Assembly: GCA_902826155.1 (NCBI GenBank)
Contig: CADEDU010000037.1
Coordinates: forward strand, 37,740-47,849
Length of the DNA stretch: 10,110 nt
Source: an uncultured beta proteobacterium
Lineage (GTDB): Bacteria; Pseudomonadota; Gammaproteobacteria; Burkholderiales; SG8-39
Direction of reading: 5' to 3'
In this document: piece after piece, positions 1 to 6,083 of the stretch
Layout: each line of letters begins with the position of its first letter
Numbering within the stretch: position 1 is the stretch's first letter
Notes under the pieces: generated by a model
The model's database searches: none
What the model saw: the letters and a program-made list of their open reading frames with translations, nothing else
What the model was told of the DNA's origin: nothing
Position numbers and translations under genes: made by a program

Positions 1-144
1 CGAAAGCCTAGACGGCCACCGTCCGTGGTGTCAATCAACGCGCCGGGCCGATTGCGGTTGAATGCCCCAACGGTGCGCGAAGGCGGTGCGGGCGGGACCG
101 TACTAGCGGTGCGAACGCCTTCGGTGACCCGTGAGCGCGGGTGC
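1..144. other. Left-edge stretch with no gene called
   Basis: This stretch lies downstream of the minus-strand Bug gene and runs off the window. A minus-strand frame stays open across it and includes a short run reading RPGALIDTTDGGRLGF, but it has no plausible start codon or ribosome binding site between the edge and the Bug stop, so no gene is called. A weak inverted repeat at 127-131 and 138-142 (ACCCG/CGGGT, 6-nt loop) sits just past the Bug stop codon. It has no T-tract, so it is at best a poor terminator. Confidence 0.4.
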
Positions 145-1125
145 TCAGCGCCGCAGCCCGAGCGAGTGCGCCAGCCCTTCGTAGAGCAGATATTGCTCAC
201 GCGCGAACTTCTCGGTCTCCTCCGGCGAGCGGACAGCGGGGATCCCACCGATCTTCACATTCCCGGCCAGCCAATCCGGGTCCTGTGCGATGCGCTGCAT
301 CGCCTCGGTCCAGCGCGCCACGACGTCTTTGGACAGGCCGGGTGGCCCATACAGCGCGCTCCATCCGGTTATCGCTTCCAGCCGCGGATATCCCAGTTCG
401 CGCGCGGTCGGCACATCGGGAAGCTCCTTGAGGCGCTGTGTCGTGGTGATCATCAACGCCCGGAACGCGCCATTCCTGATGTGCGAGAGGATCGTCGTGA
501 GGTTGTTGCAGATGAACTGCACCTGACCCGCGATCAGCGCCGTCGTGGCCTCACCCCCACCCTTGTACGGCACGTGCACGGCCGTGTCCTTGGGCAGACC
601 GATGATGTTGAACAGCAGTTGCGGCCCCAGATGCTGGATCGTGCCTTCGCCGGCGCTGGCGTAATTGAGCTTGCCGGGATTGCGCTTCCATTCCTCGATC
701 AGTTCCGTGAGCGACTTCCACGGCGCATCGGCCTTGACCACGCACACGAACGGATTGAGCTCTAGCACGGTGAGGAACGTGAAATCGCTCCATTGATAGG
801 GCGTCTTCGGATCGAGGGCAGGCGTGATCGCCTGCGAGCCGATGCGCGCGAGCAGTAGCGTGTAGCCGTCGGCCGGGCTGGTGCGAACCTGCTGCGAGCC
901 GATCACGCCGCTTGCGCCGGGCCGGTTCACCACCACCAGCGGCTGACCGAGATGCTTCGGCACGACATTGGCGAGATTGCGCGCCGACAGGTCGCTGTCG
1001 CCGCCAGCCGCGAACGGTGCGATCACCGTGATCGGCTTGTTGGGATATACGCCCTGTGCCTGCGCGAACGGCGCATGACCAAGCAAGACCGCGGCAAGCA
1101 CGCCTGCGCGCAATAGAGCCTTCAT
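145..1125 (-). CDS. Tripartite tricarboxylate transporter substrate-binding protein (Bug/TctC family)
   Basis: This encodes a periplasmic solute-binding protein of 326 residues, the usual Bug family length. Residues 1-23 form a classic Sec signal peptide: MKALLR n-region, hydrophobic core, and an AQA cleavage site before Gln24. The mature protein opens with YPNKPITVIAPFAAGG, the family's N-terminal signature and first ligand-binding loop. It continues with RPGASGVIGSQQV, the ASAGEGTIQHLG segment, and a VPYKGGGEATTALIAGQV segment, all typical of the family. The open frame extends further upstream, but the ATG at 1125 is chosen because AGGAGG lies 8 nt before it and the signal peptide starts there. 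Bug proteins capture carboxylates or other small organic molecules. Many are orphans with no membrane TctA/TctB partners beside them, as here. The ligand cannot be predicted. The gene diverges from a 2-oxoglutarate dioxygenase. Confidence 0.93.
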   Translation of the reverse strand: MKALLRAGVLAAVLLGHAPFAQAQGVYPNKPITVIAPFAAGGDSDLSARNLANVVPKHLGQPLVVVNRPGASGVIGSQQVRTSPADGYTLLLARIGSQAITPALDPKTPYQWSDFTFLTVLELNPFVCVVKADAPWKSLTELIEEWKRNPGKLNYASAGEGTIQHLGPQLLFNIIGLPKDTAVHVPYKGGGEATTALIAGQVQFICNNLTTILSHIRNGAFRALMITTTQRLKELPDVPTARELGYPRLEAITGWSALYGPPGLSKDVVARWTEAMQRIAQDPDWLAGNVKIGGIPAVRSPEETEKFAREQYLLYEGLAHSLGLRR

Positions 1126-1197
1126 TCGCAGATCCTCCTGAGCTGGCCAGACGGCGCACGATAACATCCAAGGCAATGCCAACCGGAGTCCGCGAAC
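1126..1197. promoter_or_regulatory. Shared divergent control region, Bug gene / dioxygenase
   Basis: This 72-bp gap separates two divergent start codons and must hold both promoters unless they lie inside the genes. It contains AGGAGG for the Bug gene (minus strand, about 1134-1139) and GGAG at 1185-1188 for the dioxygenase, 9 nt before its ATG. On the minus strand there is a TTGGCA hexamer that could be a -35 box. I could not pair it with a convincing -10 box, so no promoter is called precisely. Confidence 0.5.
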
Positions 1198-2265
1198 ATG
1201 CACCCGACCACCCCTGCTCTGCCGCGAGGCCCGATCGATGGTCCGGCCGCCTGGTACGGCGCGGAGCAGTCTCAGCGCAGCGACTGGATCGTACGACTGG
1301 AGCCGGCGCACATCGCTGAGCTCGACGCGGCGATTGCCGCGTTCCGAGCGCGCGGGGCGTCGCTGGACACGTTGACGCCAGCCAGCTTCGTGCTGCCCAC
1401 GCTCTCGGAGAAACTGGCCCGTATCGGTACGGAGCTGTTGCACGGCCGTGGTTTCGTCATGTTGCGCGGACTACCGCTCGAACGCTATGACACTGAGGCC
1501 GCAGCCATCGCCTACATGGGCATCGGCGCGTATTTCGGTTCATTCCGTTCGCAAAACGCCAAAGGCCATCTGCTCGGTCATGTGAAGGACCTTGGCCTGG
1601 ATATCACCGACCCGAACGTGCGCTACTACCAGACCAACCGCGCGCTCGAATACCACACCGACTCGGTCGACATCGTCGGGCTGCTTTGCCTGAAGACCGC
1701 GCGCGAGGGAGGCGCTTCGAGCATCGTCAGCTCGATCACGATCTATAACGAACTGCTACGGCGGACACCGGAGCTCGTGCCGGCGCTGTTCGAGCCGTTT
1801 CCCACCGACCGGCGCGGCGAGATTCCGGTGGGCATGAAACCGTGGTTCGACATGCCGGTGTTCCACTGGCACCAGGAAACGCTCACTGCGATCTACGTGC
1901 GGCAGTACATCGAATCGGCGCAGCGCAACTTCCCCGAAGCAAGACGGCTCAGCCCTGTACAGCGCGCGGCGCTCGATGCCATTGACGCGTTGGCGAACGA
2001 TCCACGCCTTCACCTGCGCATGAGCTTCGAGCCTGGTGACATGCAGTTCCTGCACAACCATCAGATCCTGCATGCACGCACCGATTTCGTGAACTGGCCC
2101 CAGCCCGAGCGCCATCGGCATCTGTTGCGGCTGTGGCTGAGCCCGGCAAGCGGCAGACCACTGCCCGATGTGTTTGCCACGCGCTATGGCAGCGTCAGCC
2201 CGGGCGATCGCGGCGGGATCGTCGTGCCCGGTACTCGCTTGTCCGTCTCGTTAGCCCCGTCCTAG
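1198..2265 (+). CDS. TauD/TfdA-family Fe(II)/2-oxoglutarate-dependent dioxygenase
   Basis: This is a 355-residue non-haem iron oxygenase expected to couple 2-oxoglutarate decarboxylation to hydroxylation of a small substrate in the cytoplasm. The iron-binding facial triad is visible: His153-Thr-Asp155 in LEYHTDSVDI, and distal His292 in NHQILHARTDF. Arg311 in HLLRLWL is the likely 2-oxoglutarate carboxylate anchor. The RHLLRLWLS ending of the fold and the FEPGDMQFLHNH segment are typical of a proteobacterial subgroup of TauD/TfdA proteins, a little longer than TauD itself. The N-terminal 90 residues, before GFVMLRGLP, are specific to this subgroup. The ATG at 1198 has GGAG 9 nt upstream. There is no signal peptide. 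The substrate is unknown; the divergent Bug protein suggests an imported organic acid or similar compound, which is inference only. Confidence 0.92.
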   Translation: MHPTTPALPRGPIDGPAAWYGAEQSQRSDWIVRLEPAHIAELDAAIAAFRARGASLDTLTPASFVLPTLSEKLARIGTELLHGRGFVMLRGLPLERYDTEAAAIAYMGIGAYFGSFRSQNAKGHLLGHVKDLGLDITDPNVRYYQTNRALEYHTDSVDIVGLLCLKTAREGGASSIVSSITIYNELLRRTPELVPALFEPFPTDRRGEIPVGMKPWFDMPVFHWHQETLTAIYVRQYIESAQRNFPEARRLSPVQRAALDAIDALANDPRLHLRMSFEPGDMQFLHNHQILHARTDFVNWPQPERHRHLLRLWLSPASGRPLPDVFATRYGSVSPGDRGGIVVPGTRLSVSLAPS

Positions 2266-2311
2266 CCCGTCGGACGACCGCGCTTCACCACGCAGTCGTG
2301 GCCGCACGTCG

Positions 2312-2323
2312 ATGCATATGCAT
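2312..2323. repeat. 12-bp perfect palindrome ATGCATATGCAT with GCATAT repeats
   Basis: ATGCATATGCAT reads identically on both strands. It contains two tandem GCATAT units at 2314-2319 and 2320-2325, and a third copy lies at 2343-2348. The palindrome sits about 56 bp upstream of the inferred rhodanese transcription start, a position that suits an activator or a DNA-bending protein. An operator role is inference. Confidence 0.45.
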
Positions 2324-2338
2324 ATTCCGATTTCTGAT

Positions 2339-2367
2339 TTGGGCATATCAGTAACGACTCATATACT
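2339..2367 (+). promoter_or_regulatory. Candidate sigma-70-type promoter for the rhodanese gene
   Basis: TTGGGC at 2339-2344 and TATACT at 2362-2367 are separated by exactly 17 bp. The -10 box matches consensus at 5 of 6 positions and the -35 box at 3 of 6. A start near 2374 would leave a leader of about 20 nt before the ATG. The weak -35 box fits a promoter that needs an activator, perhaps at the palindrome upstream. Confidence 0.45.
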
Positions 2368-2393
2368 CGCCGCCTCTTCGAATCGGCACGTGT

Positions 2394-2780
2394 ATGAAGC
2401 ATCTCAATCCGCGCGAAGCCTTCGCGTTCGTGCAGCACAACCCGCATGCGGCATTCATCGATTGCCGCAGTGAGATGGAGTATCTGTTCGTCGGCCATGC
2501 GGTCGGCTCGGTCCACGTGGGCTGGAACGATGGGCCGGACTGGGCGATCAACCCCGACTTTGTCGACCAGGTGCGAAGACTCGCCAAAGCAGATCAACCC
2601 GTCGTCCTGATCTGTCGCAGCGGGCACCGCTCGGTCGACGCGGGCGAACTGTTGGAGCGCGCCGGGTTCACAGACGTCTACAACGTCCTGCACGGTTTCG
2701 AGGGCGATCTCGACGACGACCACCACCGCAATACCCAGAACGGCTGGCGCGTCGATGGATTGCCGTGGGAACAGATTTGA
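2394..2780 (+). CDS. Single-domain rhodanese (sulfurtransferase)
   Basis: This is a 128-residue, one-domain rhodanese predicted to carry sulfane sulfur as a persulfide on a cysteine and pass it to cyanide or thiols. The active-site loop is CRSGHRS with catalytic Cys74, preceded by the buried strand PVVLI. The N-terminal CDC25-like part shows FIDCRSEMEYLFVGH, followed by the GHAVGSVHV strand; Cys24 is a second cysteine. The C-terminus, GWRVDGLPWEQ, is typical of proteobacterial single-domain rhodaneses. No signal peptide is seen, so it is cytoplasmic. No good Shine-Dalgarno lies before the ATG, and no in-frame alternative start exists nearby. It appears monocistronic: the neighbours are 128 bp away upstream and over 240 bp away downstream. 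The biological sulfur donor and acceptor are not evident. Confidence 0.9.
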   Translation: MKHLNPREAFAFVQHNPHAAFIDCRSEMEYLFVGHAVGSVHVGWNDGPDWAINPDFVDQVRRLAKADQPVVLICRSGHRSVDAGELLERAGFTDVYNVLHGFEGDLDDDHHRNTQNGWRVDGLPWEQI

Positions 2781-2959
2781 ATCCGCCCACCTCCTGATCG
2801 TTCGCGCTTGGTCCAGACTCGACATAGACGCAGAACGTCTCAGATTCGTGTTTTGCAACCTGGGCGGGATTGTCACCGATGGTCACATCGAGTCGGATGT
2901 TCCCTGAGCGGATGCCGAGAGCCGGGACTGTCTGACATCCGCGGGTAGATGATCGACGA

Positions 2960-2988
2960 CGGTCGTAGGTGCAGCACTGCACCGACCG
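2960..2988 (+). promoter_or_regulatory. Stem-loop upstream of the PEP-CTERM gene
   Basis: GGTGCA (2968-2973) and TGCACC (2978-2983) form a perfect 6-bp stem around GCAC. CGGTC (2960-2964) and GACCG (2984-2988) extend it by 5 bp across a 3-nt bulge. GACCGGTC at 2984-2991 is also a palindrome in its own right. The structure ends about 35 nt before the start codon. It could be a leader RNA hairpin or a protein-binding site. It has no T-tract and does not look like a terminator of the rhodanese transcript. The rest of 2781-3023 shows nothing I can assign. Confidence 0.4.
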
Positions 2989-3023
2989 GTCCGATCAAAC
3001 AACCACTCGAGAGGATGGCTCAC

Positions 3024-3563
3024 ATGTACAGACTTGCCGCCGCCGTAGGCGCCGCGGTCGCGCTTGCAGCACCCCTTTCCGCGAATGCGTCGCTCATCGG
3101 TGACACGATTACGTGTGCTCAAACCGGCGCCGGCTCGACGTTCGCCTGCAGTTCGAGCACCGCCGTGGTCGGAGCGGGTCCGGAGTTCAATGTCGGCATC
3201 GCCCCGGAACGCGACGAGATGGTCATCAATGCCGATGCCAGCACGATCACTTTGACTTCGCTGCGTAGCCTGACGCTGTCGCAGACGGTGCTGACCATCG
3301 GCGATCTGGACTGGGTCGGCTCGCCAGGCACCTACATCACGGGGGTCAGCCTGCTCGACAGCGTATCCGGACTGAGTTTGGCCGATCTCAGTTTCACCGC
3401 CGACTCGGTGACGTTCGATCTGCGCGGAACGCAGTGGGATCGCGCCGATTTCGCAACGGTCTCGTTCACGACCGGCAATCGAATTCCCGAGCCTGCCACG
3501 CTTTCCCTTTTGGGTCTCGCTCTGGCGGGAGTTGGAGTCGCAGTGCGTCGTCGCAAGAGCTGA
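3024..3563 (+). CDS. PEP-CTERM sorting-domain protein, secreted, function unknown
   Basis: This is a 179-residue exported protein. Residues 1-22 are a Sec signal peptide, with a likely cut after SANA. The C-terminus carries a textbook PEP-CTERM tag: IPEPATLSLLGLALAGVGVAV (Pro155-Glu-Pro157 and a hydrophobic helix to about residue 174), then RRRKS. In this system an exosortase recognises the tag and releases or transfers the protein at the cell surface, often in bacteria that make exopolysaccharide. The middle, about 130 residues, is rich in Ser, Thr and Val, looks beta-stranded, and has no domain I recognise. Cys31 and Cys42 are its only cysteines and could pair once exported. The ATG at 3024 is preferred over the ATG at 3015 because GAGAGG (3009-3014) is 9 nt from the former and abuts the latter. 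No exosortase lies in the window. Confidence 0.88.
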   Translation: MYRLAAAVGAAVALAAPLSANASLIGDTITCAQTGAGSTFACSSSTAVVGAGPEFNVGIAPERDEMVINADASTITLTSLRSLTLSQTVLTIGDLDWVGSPGTYITGVSLLDSVSGLSLADLSFTADSVTFDLRGTQWDRADFATVSFTTGNRIPEPATLSLLGLALAGVGVAVRRRKS

Positions 3564-3583
3564 TCGGTCATTCGGCTTGAACA

Positions 3584-3610
3584 GAAAACGGCCCGCACAG
3601 GGCCGTTTTC
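3584..3610. terminator. Strong bidirectional intrinsic terminator
   Basis: An 11-bp perfect stem (GAAAACGGCCC at 3584-3594, GGGCCGTTTTC at 3600-3610) closes a 5-nt GCACA loop. TTTT lies on the 3' side of the stem on both strands. It starts 20 bp past the stop of the PEP-CTERM gene and faces the convergent alpha/beta hydrolase gene, so it should end both transcripts. Confidence 0.9.
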
Positions 3611-3620
3611 ATTTGGTACG

Positions 3621-3670
3621 TCTTCCCGATTCGTTCCCCCGTCCCCTCGTTCCTCTCCTCGTCTATCTCG
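3621..3670 (+). other. C-rich, G-poor pyrimidine tract (rut-like)
   Basis: By hand count, 42 of these 50 bases are pyrimidines on the plus strand: 24 C, 18 T, 6 G and 2 A. It directly follows the bidirectional terminator. C-rich, G-poor RNA is what Rho loads on, so plus-strand read-through of the hairpin would meet a plausible Rho site. On the minus strand the same stretch is purine-rich. Confidence 0.3.
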
Positions 3671-3716
3671 CCGTTAGAACGACAGCAGTCGCGCTGGTCG
3701 AGGCGGAGTGCGCCGT

Positions 3717-4703
3717 TCAACCGGCCCGCGATCCGATTCCTACGCGTGTATCCAGCGGTCTGAGCGCGCGGCCGGCCGAGGTCTTGCGGTGCGCCACCAA
3801 GAACGGACCGATCGCATCGGCCAGTTGCCCTGGCCGTTCCCAGTGCACCATGTGACCGGCGCGAGCAATCACAACTCGCTCGAGCCGCGCGATAGCGCCA
3901 CGGCGGCGCGCCAATGCCGCCGAGGAAATGCCATGCCGGGCTAGATTTCTGGTTTCGTGCGCTTCGATCCACAACACCGGCGCCTGGATCGCGCGCCACA
4001 TCGCCAGCGCTTCGTCGAGCCGGAACATAGGCTGCGTTGCACGTCGATGGCCGGGATCGGCGCGTAGCTGATAGCCACCCCCTCGCTGCCGTTCGGACCA
4101 GTGCGACGCCACGAACGCCGCGTGCGACGCATCGATGTAAGGTGCCAGTTCGCGAACTCGCGCGATCACTTCATCGAGCGTCGCATACGGTCGACGCCTT
4201 GGCGTATGCGCCACATCGTCGAGCCAGGTGCGCAGGTAAGCGGGGGCATCCCCGGCCGACCGCGCCCGCAGCCCAAAGCCTTCGATGTTGATGACCGCTC
4301 GCACCCGTTCGGGACGCACCGCCGCATACCAGGCGCCGATATTCGCGCCCAGGCTGTGCCCAACGATGAACACTGGCGCCTTTGGCGACAACACGCGCGT
4401 GAGTGCATCCAGATCGGCGAAGTAGTCGGCGTACGGATACACGCCGCCGCCGGCCCATTGCGTTCGCCCGAAGCCGCGCCAATCAGGTGCGACCCAGCAA
4501 AAGCGCGCACGAACGGCCGGATCGAGTGCATCGACGAGGAATTGAAAGGAGAACGCGGTATCCATCCAGCCGTGCAGCATGAGTACCAGCGGCCGGTTCG
4601 CCTCTCCCCATTGGCGCAGGTGATGGCGCAGTCCGCGAATCGGCACGAGGCGTGAGATGCCCGGCGCTTGCGGGCGATAGCGAGGCAGTGACGAGCGGGT
4701 CAT
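3717..4703 (-). CDS. Alpha/beta hydrolase
   Basis: This encodes a 328-residue alpha/beta-hydrolase-fold enzyme of unknown substrate, predicted to be cytoplasmic. The oxyanion-hole motif LHGWMD is at residues 43-48, WRGFGRT follows at 75-81, and the nucleophile elbow GHSLGA carries Ser117. The catalytic His is most likely His284 in AGHMVHWERP. The acid is less clear: LWIEAHET (244-251) sits after the strand where it usually lies and offers Glu247 or Glu250 rather than an Asp. The last 20 residues after FLVAHRK are Arg-rich and look like a loose tail. The open frame runs far upstream through the antisense of the next gene, but homology to the fold starts only near here, so the ATG at 4703 is taken; its Shine-Dalgarno is poor. 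The gene diverges from the MetE-like gene. Confidence 0.88.
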   Translation of the reverse strand: MTRSSLPRYRPQAPGISRLVPIRGLRHHLRQWGEANRPLVLMLHGWMDTAFSFQFLVDALDPAVRARFCWVAPDWRGFGRTQWAGGGVYPYADYFADLDALTRVLSPKAPVFIVGHSLGANIGAWYAAVRPERVRAVINIEGFGLRARSAGDAPAYLRTWLDDVAHTPRRRPYATLDEVIARVRELAPYIDASHAAFVASHWSERQRGGGYQLRADPGHRRATQPMFRLDEALAMWRAIQAPVLWIEAHETRNLARHGISSAALARRRGAIARLERVVIARAGHMVHWERPGQLADAIGPFLVAHRKTSAGRALRPLDTRVGIGSRAG

Positions 4704-4856
4704 TGTTCTGGCGAACGGACGAATTGCGTTACGCTGGCATACGCTGCGATGGGCGTCGCGCGCCTGCTCTGCGATGAGGTGCGAACGGTAAGGACGAAGC
4801 CCATCTCGCGAATCTACCGGTTTTTGCCAGGCATCCAACTCCCGAGGCCAACGACG
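4704..4856. promoter_or_regulatory. Divergent intergenic region, hydrolase / MetE-like gene
   Basis: This 153-bp gap separates two divergent genes and should hold both promoters, though I could not identify convincing -35/-10 pairs. It contains a direct repeat TACGCTG at 4730-4736 and 4740-4746, spaced 10 bp (about one helical turn), and a second repeat GCGAACGG at 4711-4718 and 4781-4788. GAGG at 4844-4847 is the ribosome binding site of the MetE-like gene. Confidence 0.45.
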
Positions 4857-6020
4857 ATGAAGCGCAGCACCGATCGCATCCTGACCACCCACGCCGGCAG
4901 CCTGCCGCGTCCAAACGATCTGCTGCAGCTGGTGTGGGCACGCGATCGCGGTCAGTCGTTCGATGCGCGCACGCTCGACGAGACGCTGCGCAGGACGGTG
5001 AGCGACGTAGTGAAACGGCAGGTCGAGGCGGGTATCGACGTGGTCGACGACGGCGAGTTCAGCAAGGCGAGCTTCATTCACTACGTCAACGATCGCCTGA
5101 CCGGTTTCGAGCCGGCGCAGGGCGCTCCCGGCAATCCGTTCTCCGGATCGCGCGAGTTCACCTCCTTTCCGGCGTTCTACAAAGCGCTGCCGCCCTCGGC
5201 CGTGTCCTCCAGCGCCAAGCACATGGTGTGCACCGGACCGATCCGCTACGTGGGCCAGCATCAGGTGCATGCCGACATCGCCGCCCTCAAGGCCGCTTTG
5301 CCCGGCAGCGGTGCGAGCGAAGCGTTCGTGCCGGCGATCGCACCGTCGGACATCGAGTACTGGCAGCACAACAAGTTCTACAAAACCGAAGAGGAATACC
5401 TCTATGCCATCGCCGATGCGATGCATGAGGAGTATCGAGCCATCGTCGATGCCGGACTGGTGGTGCAGATCGACGATCCGCGTCTGGTCACGCATTACAA
5501 CCGCAAGCCGGAGTGGTCGATCGACGAATGCCGCAAGTGGGCCATCGTGCGGGTGGAAGCGCTCAATCACGCGCTGCGCGGCATCCCCACCGAGATGATC
5601 CGCTTCCACACCTGCTATGGCATCAACATGGGGCCGCGCATCCACGACATGGAACTGAAGGACGTGGTGGACATCATCCTGCACATTCGCGCCGGGGCGT
5701 ACTCGTTCGAGGCGGCCAACCCGCGCCACGAACACGAATGGAGCGTGTGGAAGAACGTGAAGTTGCCCGATGGCGCCATCCTGATTCCGGGCGTGATCAC
5801 GCAATCGAGTGTGCTGGTGGAACATCCGGATCTCGTCGCTGAACGCATCGCACGCTTTGCGAGCGTCGTGGGTCGCGAAAACGTGATCGCCGGAGCCGAC
5901 TGCGGCTTCGGCACGTTCGCCGGATCCGACGAGATCGACGCCAGCATCGCCTGGGCCAAGCTCACCGCGCTCGGCGAGGGTGCGCGCCGCGCTTCGAAGC
6001 TGCTGTGGGCTCGCAGCTGA
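4857..6020 (+). CDS. Cobalamin-independent methionine synthase II-like protein (MetE C-terminal domain)
   Basis: This 387-residue protein consists of only the catalytic C-terminal barrel of MetE (Meth_synt_2 type). The N-terminal MetE half that binds folate is absent. It starts with the subgroup's signature ILTTHAGSLPRP (residues 8-19, His12). The zinc-site residues are in place: His251 and Cys253 in RFHTCYGIN, Cys349 in GADCGFGT, and Glu285 in YSFEAANPRHEHE as a candidate fourth ligand. Related stand-alone proteins include epoxyalkane:coenzyme M transferase and many uncharacterised thiol methyl- or alkyltransferases. Activation of a thiol by zinc is therefore expected, but methionine synthesis is not assured. 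The ATG at 4857 has GAGG 9 nt upstream and matches the family N-terminus; an in-frame start at 4749 would add 36 non-conserved residues. The divergent alpha/beta hydrolase may share its regulation. Confidence 0.9.
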   Translation: MKRSTDRILTTHAGSLPRPNDLLQLVWARDRGQSFDARTLDETLRRTVSDVVKRQVEAGIDVVDDGEFSKASFIHYVNDRLTGFEPAQGAPGNPFSGSREFTSFPAFYKALPPSAVSSSAKHMVCTGPIRYVGQHQVHADIAALKAALPGSGASEAFVPAIAPSDIEYWQHNKFYKTEEEYLYAIADAMHEEYRAIVDAGLVVQIDDPRLVTHYNRKPEWSIDECRKWAIVRVEALNHALRGIPTEMIRFHTCYGINMGPRIHDMELKDVVDIILHIRAGAYSFEAANPRHEHEWSVWKNVKLPDGAILIPGVITQSSVLVEHPDLVAERIARFASVVGRENVIAGADCGFGTFAGSDEIDASIAWAKLTALGEGARRASKLLWARS

Positions 6021-6023
6021 CTC

Positions 6024-6060
6024 GGGTCGTCGCCGCTTGCCGCCCCTGGCTTGCCGACCC
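6024..6060 (+). terminator. Weak candidate terminator after the MetE-like gene
   Basis: GGGTCG (6024-6029) can pair with CGACCC (6055-6060) across a 25-nt loop, followed by TATTT. The stem is short and the loop long. The loop and right arm also contain a direct repeat GCTTGCCG at 6035-6042 and 6049-6056. It may be incidental. Confidence 0.22.
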
Positions 6061-6083
6061 TATTTAGATCTGCACGCGCGCCC

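Larger units (their letters stand above)
2266..2393. other. AT-rich intergenic region between dioxygenase and rhodanese genes
   Basis: This 128-bp gap starts GC-rich and becomes clearly AT-richer from about 2311. A short perfect inverted repeat at 2288-2301 (CCACG, 4-nt loop, CGTGG) could mark the end of the dioxygenase transcript, but no T-tract follows. The rest holds the GCATAT repeats and promoter listed separately. Confidence 0.5.

Noticed and set aside
1..144. Minus-strand open frame reading RPGALIDTTDGGRLGF, possibly a gene leaving the window
   Set aside because: There is no start codon or ribosome binding site in the available space and only a faint resemblance to flavoprotein sequence, which is too little to call.
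25..765. Plus-strand frame of 246 codons at the left edge
   Set aside because: It is antisense to most of the Bug gene, has no Shine-Dalgarno, and encodes an Arg-rich low-motif product.
1126..1197. TGGCAT-N5-TGGA on the minus strand as a sigma-54 promoter for the Bug gene
   Set aside because: The -12 GC is missing (GA instead), so it falls short of the consensus.
2841..2856. Possible sigma-54 promoter upstream of the PEP-CTERM gene (TTGCA at 2852-2856)
   Set aside because: The -12 part matches, but the -24 position reads GA instead of the near-invariant GG.
4704..5825. Minus-strand frame extending the alpha/beta hydrolase upstream by about 374 codons
   Set aside because: It runs antisense through the well-supported MetE-like gene and has no hydrolase-like content before the ATG at 4703.
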